64,000 bases of DNA from Larix kaempferi. Taxonomy: Eukaryota > Streptophyta > Pinopsida > Pinales > Pinaceae. The DNA lies in assembly GCA_027924585.1 (NCBI GenBank), contig BSBM01000151.1, positions 8,527,501-8,591,500 on the forward strand, given 5' to 3'. The position numbers were made by a program, and so were the translations under genes. Below the pieces are notes generated by a model. The model did no database searches, was not told the origin of the DNA, and worked only from the letters and a program-made list of their open reading frames with translations. This document shows, in pieces, positions 58,001-64,000 of this stretch (the first letter of the stretch is position 1; each line of letters opens with the position of its first letter).

Positions 58001-58317
58001 AGAAGACATCAAATGGCCATGTGAGATGGTATGATGATTTTAGATTACCACTACAATCTCAAAAACATTGGAGATAACTAAATCCTCATCATATGTTACC
58101 TAGGGTGTAATTGTATTTTAGTTAAAAGAATGAAGGGATTTGAACTTTGAACATGTACCAGCACAGATGTTCATCTGCATTAAGTTTTGCTTAACAAATC
58201 TCCAGCTTTATTGTTGGTTCACCTTAGCAGAAGGGATATTTCAAGAATGTTACAACCATTGTAAAAACTGGAGCATGTGAAAAATATTTAAAACTAGCCC
58301 CAGGAAAAGAAGCATAC

Positions 58318-58464
58318 CACAAGATACTCATCTTGAATCTTGGCCTCCACCTCTTTCTCCAAGCACTCCTCCCTGTGGATCTCCTTGAGCACAGGAAGAT
58401 CCATAGACAGAAGGTAATGGAGATATCGAATTTTCTCAGTGTTGTCTGTTTCCTGCATCCTGAC
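58318..58464 (-). pseudogene. JMJ25-like helical exon
   Basis: 147 nt (49 codons), acceptor TATGTAG, donor GTATGC. It encodes VRMQETDNTEKIRYLHYLLS, VLKEIHREECLEKEVEAKIQ and ends DEYLV. The block KIRYLxYLLS...P.LK...REE.LE.E.EAKIQ is typical of JMJ25-family proteins after the zinc fingers. No defect seen. Confidence 0.75.
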
Positions 58465-58678
58465 CTACATATAGAAAACAATAGTTTCTAGAATATGATA
58501 TATTTTTCTTCCATGGATTATAACTGCTATCATCAGTAAAAAGGGAATAGTATTCCCATATGGCATAAACAACCACATGACAAGGAACAAAAAAACAACC
58601 AGAATTCCAATCTGCAAACAACTTGTCCACCCTAGAAAAAAGGTTACTGAAACTTTTCAAAAGATCAAAGACCTTCAC

Positions 58679-58772
58679 CTGTCCGTTCCCACGCAAACAT
58701 GCCTTGCAACTGCAACTCCCACGACAAAATGGGCAAGCCTTCTCAATATCTTCTTCTGAATATTCAGGGTAC
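58679..58772 (-). pseudogene. JMJ25-like second zinc-finger exon
   Basis: 94 nt, acceptor GGTATAG, donor GTGAAG. It encodes YPEYSEEDIEKACPFCRGSC followed by SCKACLRGNGQ, the conserved WYPE...CPxCRGxCxCKxCLR block of JMJ25-family proteins. Its first G completes the Trp codon begun in the previous exon. No defect seen. Confidence 0.82.
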
Positions 58773-58931
58773 CTATACCACAATGAATAAGCATGTGTAT
58801 CAAAGTTAGATACATCCAAATATTATCCAATTTTCAAATGTTCTTGTCATTACATGCTTCTAGATATTTAAAACAAAAAGGTCTAGGGTTTGTTATGCTC
58901 ATTATCCATTGGAAGAAAAGCTTATTCCTAC

Positions 58932-59074
58932 CAGTTAGCAATACAGGAGAAACAATAACGCTTTCCTTTTCATTTTGAACATCGGACTAACTTCACTTTG
59001 CTTTTCTTCTTACATTGATGACATATAGCACTTTCTGCCTCAACCAAGGTACCAGTCCTCTTGCTAGTGCAATC
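58932..59074 (-). pseudogene. JMJ25-like zinc-finger exon with nonsense codon
   Basis: 143 nt, acceptor TGTCTCAG, donor GTAGGA. It encodes AICHQCKKKSKVKLVRCSK, stop, then KGKRYCFSCIANW. The stop TGA (58972-58970) occupies a position that is Cys in relatives (CxK-C-xxKRYC), a one-base change from TGC or TGT. Because flanking zinc ligands and splice sites are conserved, this looks like a recent lesion or a sequencing error. The exon ends TG, completing TGG (Trp) with the next exon's G. Confidence 0.8.
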
Positions 59075-59350
59075 CTGAGACACAATAGCAGAGAATGTTC
59101 CTTAACCAAGGCCATGCCAATTCTAATTGATGCTACCAATTATATGTTCAAAACAACATGAGAATCCTGAGAATAATAGAATAAAATAGAAGGAAACAAT
59201 GCCATACAAAAGTGGCAATAACTCGCTAAACTCACCAAAACAGGCTTGTTTATCAAACTTTTTGAAATTTTGGTTTTTCCTAAAGGTGCATGGGATTGAT
59301 ACCGCGGAAAATCAGTCTCTTTCAATTCCATGGTTTCTTAAGATATCCAC

Positions 59351-59767
59351 CTCAGCTTCTTCATTGATCAGTTGTGTATGCCGAATAGACGGGCCTGACT
59401 GATACATAAGCGGGCCTTTTGGAACCTTTTCTTTTGATTTCTTATTCACTAGGATGGTTGAGAGCTCCCGCCCAGCAGTGGCAGTGACATGTGGTTTTTC
59501 AACTTCATTTTGCTTGTTTTCAAACACTGGCTCACTGCTTTCCTCCTTTTTCTTCAGCTTCTTCTCGCTGGCACGCTTGACAGAGTTTGCAACCCTCCTC
59601 TTTGCTTGAATATAATGCTTTTCACAAACAGTCTTGTCTAGCATAGACCGTGCACTGCATCTCCATTGCTTTCCATTTGATATCTTGCAGTGAGATCGTC
59701 TGGAATCACCCCATTTTCTTCCTTCTCTATATTTCCAGAGGCCATTGGAAAAACTGAAATAGGTAGC
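59351..59767 (-). pseudogene. JMJ25-like exon with WRC domain
   Basis: 417 nt, phase 0 to 0, between a TTTTGCAG acceptor and a GTGGAT donor. It encodes RRSHCKISNGKQWRCSARSM, then DKTVCEKHYIQAKRR, the WRC zinc motif (C..C..C..H) that binds DNA in plant growth and JMJ proteins, followed by a lysine-rich nuclear-localisation-like stretch (KRASEKKLKKK) and a linker ending INEEAE. The donor avoids a stop that would follow at GIERD. This exon is open and looks normal. Confidence 0.75.
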
Positions 59768-61185
59768 CTGCAAAACAGTGTTGTGTCCACCTCGCTAACA
59801 AATCAATAGCAAGCCAAGATAACAAATAGTGAATGCCTCCTCATGTGGCAAGAATAAATGGAACAATTTTTCCAGGTCTTGGCTGCTATCTCAAAATGGA
59901 TGGTATGAATATACCACGAAACCTTGCGAGCCAAATCAATCCATTTTCATCCTTAACAGAGAACAAGAGACCCACAAACTTCCCTTTAAGCCTCACACAA
60001 ATCTCTAACCGAAAACTTCAACAAAGCTTGCTTGCATGACAAATGTTACACATGGAACCAATCAAAGGGCAAGTCAAAAGCTACTCTCCTACAGGAAACA
60101 AATCTAGACATCAGTAACCAAGAAAAATTTCTCTGCAATTCCTATCCTAAAGAAAAGTAAACTAAATTCAATAGATTTTTTTATTCAGAAGCTGAAGCTA
60201 AAAGAAACCTGCCAAGGAACAAAAATCCAATCTTCAACAAAATCAAGGAAAACTGAAAATGCATTAGAGTCTCTAACATTAATGGTAAAGGAACATTAGC
60301 CTACACTTATTTTATCAGAAGTCAACTAATTTGGACAAGCAAACAAAAGGTCCACATATTAACAAAAGTATAGCATAAATAAAACTAGATAATTTATTGG
60401 GCCAGACTGAAAGAAATTTTCCAGGCATGACAACAAATCTAGACCTTAGTTATCAAGAAAACTTTCTCGAAATTCCTATCATAACAAAAAGTAGACTGAA
60501 TTGTGTATTTTTGAAGACAAATCTCAAGTTTGCAAAACATATTTCAAGAGAACTGTAATCAGGCTACAAATTAATTATTTTTACATTCGGGATTAATTGC
60601 AAACCTATTCAAAATGGAAACATTATTTCAGAAAATATTCTCTATTCAATAAAGGCATAAACGACTCAAATTGCAATCAATGGGGTTTGAGTGATAGGAA
60701 TCAAAATCTTAAATGGAACATGAAACATACATTTAAACATGCCTTAAAAAAATACCATACGAAAGTTGAACTGGGACTGACTGAAATTTTATCCGCAGGT
60801 GTTAGAATCTAACCAATCTGATAGTCAAGTTCAAATAAAGGATATTTTTGCAGAAAAAAAAACGCTTATTATTTGAGAGTGCGCGGGATGCAAACAAATT
60901 TTCTGACCATCTAACCAATTACACATTCAAAAGAGATAAAAAATATTGCTAAATGACCAATTTTCAACGGAACTAAACCGACCGAATTGAACTTTCTAAA
61001 GTAGGACATCAGACCAGGTAGAATTTAAAACTAGCCACACACACTGCAATAAAGCTATCTTCGACAAAAAACAATCCGGAGATGAACAATAATTCTCAAT
61101 TCTAGAAGCATATCTAAATAGTTGAGGGCATGGGATTTCCAGTAATCCCTAATTAGAAAAGAGATTGTTGCCCAGAGAAAGCCGG
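59768..61185. other. Likely intron or upstream sequence of the JMJ25-like gene
   Basis: AT-rich, no coding blocks recognised and no element ends found. If the gene starts further right, this is its first intron. Confidence 0.35.
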
Positions 61186-61189
61186 TTAT

Positions 61190-61284
61190 GTACATGTACA
61201 TGAGTAGGACTTCTTTATCTGCTGATCCTCAGAGTCCTCTATATTTTCCTTTCCTTTCTTCAGGTGACTGGGTTGTTCATCCAT
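61190..61284 (-). other. Possible first coding exon of the JMJ25-like gene
   Basis: A short open frame from ATG 61284 reads MDEQPSHLKKGKENIEDS and is rich in charged residues, as N-termini of this family can be. However, the nearest GT donor gives a phase that does not match the WRC exon, and another exon would be needed. The assignment rests on position alone. Confidence 0.2.
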
Positions 61285-62064
61285 AATGGAGCTGTTCTTC
61301 TTTGAATATGATCTCAGGTTTATTGATTTGTTGTTGTGTACAAGTAATAAGCCCCCTTTCCTTATGATCATCCCCTGACAGTTGAAATTAAATGCTTGAA
61401 ATATCCCTCTACTAGAGGGTATTCAGAAATGAGGCTTTGTTGTCCTCAGGAAGAAAATAGGTAGAATGGTGATAGGTCCAAGATCCTAACTTTGAATTTG
61501 TCTCAAAAAAATTTGAACTGAGAAAACATGGAGTCCTGAAATCCTGATGTTTTATTCTGGGGCTTATGTGGTTGATCTAAATAGGGATTGGATATCCCTT
61601 TGATTTTATATTCCTGAGTTATGGGTGATAGATTAGTAATATCATGTATTCTTCATTCCCTACTTGAATTGAAGCCTGCATACCCACTTTCTCCTGTATG
61701 GAGGTCCTTATGATTTGTAAGAGATAGTACGTTACTCTGAATATATTTTTGAATGGACTAATTTCATCTAAGAGGTCGGTGTGATATAGGAACTAGTGAG
61801 AAGAGTGATATTTTGGCTACAACTAGGCGGTCACTGAGACTTTGGCTTCTCTGTCTATTCTAGTCTCCTCTGCTAACAGATGGCTCTTGAAATCCTGCAA
61901 TTTTGATTGTTGCTACAAGTGCACAGGGAAAATGGCAGAAGATTGGAAATGGAAACCTCTTTTTCTCACCTACTCCTACTTCTGTCTGAAAGATCCCTGT
62001 CCATCCTTGATGCTCCAAGTGGAAGATCTACAAGTGTTTGCCTTAATTTTTTGTACTGGATTGC

Positions 62065-62589
62065 TCACCAGATTTTGTGAATCTCTTCTGTCTTAAGCGG
62101 GAACATATTCCCTTCTTGTGTTTGTAGGGATATTTCTAGTATTTCGAGATGGTATGGTGAACCTTGACTATACAAAAGAAGGATACCTAGGGAGGACAAC
62201 CGTACAATGGAGAATTCAGGTTCGTAACGAATTGGGTTCCAAATGCTTGTTTCATTGTGAATACCCAACTTATCGACTAGCCTAGGGATGAGGATGGTAT
62301 GGACTTTTGTGATAGAGCAGCCTGAGTTGCCTATGTGAATTTGGTGCACAAGACCCAATTTTCCCAACAAGGCATTCTGTGAGTTGCTAAAATCCTAATT
62401 TTCTAAAGGCATTATAAATCCCACACCATTGTCAGCATAAGCCCTAGTTTCAATTACATTGATCTCTAATGGGGATGATAGTGACCGCGGTACAGAAACA
62501 CAGGCCTTGTAGTTGCATGGTAGAGACTTATGCGGATGATTCACATACCAGGCTGCTTCATTGTGAAAACAAACTAGGGCATTGGCCAA
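62065..62589 (-). pseudogene. Unrecognised minus-strand frame with one stop
   Basis: From 62589 to 62065 the frame is open for about 175 codons apart from one stop at 62395-62397. Blocks include SLPCNYKACVSVPRSLS, LGKLGLVHQIHIGNSG and RLSSLGILLLYSQGSPYHLE. I do not recognise the sequence. Low complexity is not obvious, so it may be a decayed gene or element ORF. Confidence 0.25.
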
Positions 62590-62890
62590 ATTTGTTATGG
62601 GGTCATACCAGTTGGCTTCACAGAGGAAGAAACATGCTAAACAATAAAAATAAAAATTGACCTAAACATATGAGAACGAAGGTTTTACACACCTTATTTT
62701 AGCCTCCTGAAGAGTGATTTTGGTATCATGCTTGCCTCCCCTATTGCTCTGTTGCTTACCTGTTTGCTGTCCATATTCAAATTAATGATTCTAGAAAGGG
62801 GAGTATTTAAAATTCATGCAACATTCATCTGGTTGGAATTTCTTAACATCTAATGATGGGTTTCCCAATAACTGCCATTATGCCTTGAGA

Positions 62891-63052
62891 AACATGATTT
62901 GTGAACCTCCCATACCCACCCATTATTTTTCTATAAATCTGTGAATCTTTTGTGTGCATGAATCCGTTTGAAACATGATTTGTAAGCCTCACATACTCAC
63001 CAATCATTTTTCTATCAGCCTGTGCATCCTTTGTGTGCATGAATTGGTTGAA
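62891..63052 (-). repeat. 81-bp tandem duplication
   Basis: Units start AACATGATTTGT at 62891 and 62972, 81 bases apart (27 codons), and are clearly diverged. On the minus strand both encode MHTKD(A/S)Q...GxYxRxTNHVS, so the frame is preserved, which may be coincidental. Confidence 0.75.
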
Positions 63053-63225
63053 ATTGAACCAAGTCTTAGATTCATGGATCTACATGGTGTTTGAACTTCT
63101 CGTGCCCCTGGTGCCGAGTATGGATTCGATCCCTCGTACAACCTAGATAGTATTCAAAACATAAAACCAAATTGAATTCTTTGTGTCATCACATTTTCAT
63201 AGGCCATATGGTTGTCCTCATCCAT

Positions 63226-63365
63226 AGAAATGTAGGGTCTAATTCCAATGTCAATCTCTTTTTCCTACAAATAAAATGTATGGTATAATTCCAATGTCAA
63301 TCTCTTTTTCCTTCACGTAACAAAAAAAGTTGTATATTATAATTCTAATGTTAATTTCCTCTTCT
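63226..63365 (+). repeat. About 60-bp tandem repeat, three degenerate copies
   Basis: TAATTCCAATGTCAATCTC(T)TTTT recurs near 63239, 63287 and 63341, with A-rich spacers. Copies are diverged. No coding content. Confidence 0.6.
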
Positions 63366-63439
63366 CCCTTGAAATGTTATTTGGAGTTAAGCTGTTTTCT
63401 TTGGAATGCCTGGCCTTCATAATTTTTAATTGGTTGAGA

Positions 63440-63620
63440 AAATTTAACTCTTAGAAATCATCTTGTCATCTCTTCATATTTAAGCAATAATCCACCTAAG
63501 CAATCATCTTGTTATCTTATCATATCTAAACAATAATCCACCAAAGCAATTAGCTTCTCATCTCTCTCATTAAATTAGGAATCCACCTATGCAAATTACA
63601 TTGCCATCTCTTCTTAATGA
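63440..63620 (+). repeat. About 50-60-bp tandem repeat, three degenerate copies
   Basis: AATC(A/C)(A/T)C-type CATCTCTTCAT, TAAGCAATAATCCACCTAAGC and close variants recur near 63460, 63505 and 63570. It follows the previous repeat block. No coding content. Confidence 0.5.
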
Positions 63621-63780
63621 GGCTGGAACGAATTCAATATGACATGCAGTATACTCAACTCATGTCCCTAGCTGAAAAAAATTTGATATGCTTGATTTCT
63701 AAAACGAGGTCTCTTTTTTAAGAAATGCATAATATAAGATAGTATTTTTAGGTGTTGCTTGGGAGTAATCATCTTCTTCC

Positions 63781-63984
63781 TCATATAGTTCTTCGTCTTC
63801 TTTGAATCATCCACCTAATATGTTTTCTACATATCTTGCAATAACGACTTCTATTATTGAGACAAAACCTTCTAGCTTTGAGAAGGATAAAATAATGCTC
63901 CAACAAAGGAGTATATCTCCCCTTAATAATGGTGCCTAGGAAATAGTTCCAAGACCAACTGGTAAATAAGTTATTGATTCCCAA
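63781..63984 (-). other. Minus-strand frame at the right edge, origin unknown
   Basis: An open frame reads GINNLFTSWSWNYFLGTIIKGR on the minus strand. CCTTAATAATGG at about 63921-63932, read on the minus strand as CCATTATTAAGG, resembles the polypurine tract of Copia B. This could be the edge of an LTR element that continues past the window. Too little sequence to be sure. Confidence 0.25.
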
Positions 63985-64000
63985 TGGATCTACAAATTCA

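Larger units (their letters stand above)
57206..59767 (-). pseudogene. JMJ25/IBM1-like gene, 5' half, disabled
   Basis: Minus-strand remnant of a plant JmjC histone lysine demethylase of the JMJ25/IBM1 (KDM3-like) family, nuclear proteins that demethylate H3K9. Pieces in order: WRC domain (59767-59351), RING-like zinc finger (59074-58932), second zinc-finger exon (58772-58679), helical exon (58464-58318) and the pre-JmjC zinc region (about 58000-57206). Exons join with matching phases and GT-AG sites. Defects: TGA in a zinc-binding Cys codon (58972-58970), a one-base loss near 57672 and a TGA near 57530. The catalytic JmjC exons were not found in the window; they may lie beyond a long intron or be lost. 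Zinc-finger domain order supports the family assignment. Confidence 0.8.

Noticed and set aside
62843-63040. Small minus-strand gene with a repeated MHTKD motif
   Set aside because: It is produced by an 81-bp tandem duplication whose length is a multiple of three. No start context or domain supports a gene.
63090-63150. tRNA-like GGATTCGATCCCTC
   Set aside because: Only a B-box match; no cloverleaf or A box found.

Overview
The window is nuclear DNA of a seed plant with a large, transposon-rich genome. I infer a gymnosperm (conifer-like) genome from old nested retroelements, plant-specific protein families (a JMJ25/IBM1-type protein with a WRC domain, and a KIN-4-type kinesin) and long gene-poor stretches. 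That inference is moderate, and no species marker is visible. I see no intact host protein-coding gene. The two host-derived loci, a kinesin motor fragment (43.3-43.8 kb) and a JMJ25-like gene (57.2-59.8 kb), both carry disabling changes.

Layout. (1) 1-18 kb: a minus-strand L1-type LINE, its 3' end beyond the left edge, is split by two Copia elements. Copia A (583-7981, plus strand) has a perfect 5-bp target duplication and is itself split by a 1,450-bp solo LTR with a perfect duplication. Copia B (11525-16276, minus strand) keeps gag but has no pol, and carries a 704-bp solo LTR with a perfect duplication. (2) 18.7-29.5 kb: a complete but decayed plus-strand Gypsy A with about 1.4-kb LTRs. 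Each LTR holds two tRNA-like blocks. Its integrase is split by a 3.4-kb TG...CA element. (3) 29.5-32.2 kb: no recognisable gene, one tandem duplication. (4) 32.2-38.2 kb: the 3' part of a minus-strand Gypsy B: integrase with a lost catalytic Asp, an 86-bp minisatellite, a degenerate extra 3' ORF, polypurine tract and 3' LTR. (5) 38.2-39.1 kb: a G/C-rich repeat array preceded by a CACTA-like terminus, then a minus-strand tRNA-Val(UAC)-like sequence at 39173-39243. (6) 40.7-43.3 kb: a minisatellite with ATGCCCGC core and a recent 387-bp tandem array. (7) 43.3-49.3 kb: the kinesin fragment and the minus-strand Copia C, whose single gag-pol frame is broken only by nonsense codons. (8) 49.3-57 kb: mostly unrecognised, with a second ATGCCCGC array. 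(9) 57.2-64 kb: the JMJ25-like gene remnant on the minus strand, with good splice sites but a stop codon in a zinc-finger Cys position and a frameshift, then simple tandem repeats.

The elements do not cooperate; the window is a record of layered insertions, solo-LTR formation and decay. In three elements most nonsense codons fit C-to-T change at CAG, CGA or TGG codons, as expected from cytosine methylation. I found no convincing new biological system. The most unusual structures are the tRNA-like pair inside the Gypsy A LTRs, the extra 3' ORF of Gypsy B with TQEP repeats, and the repeat array with CACTA-like terminus.
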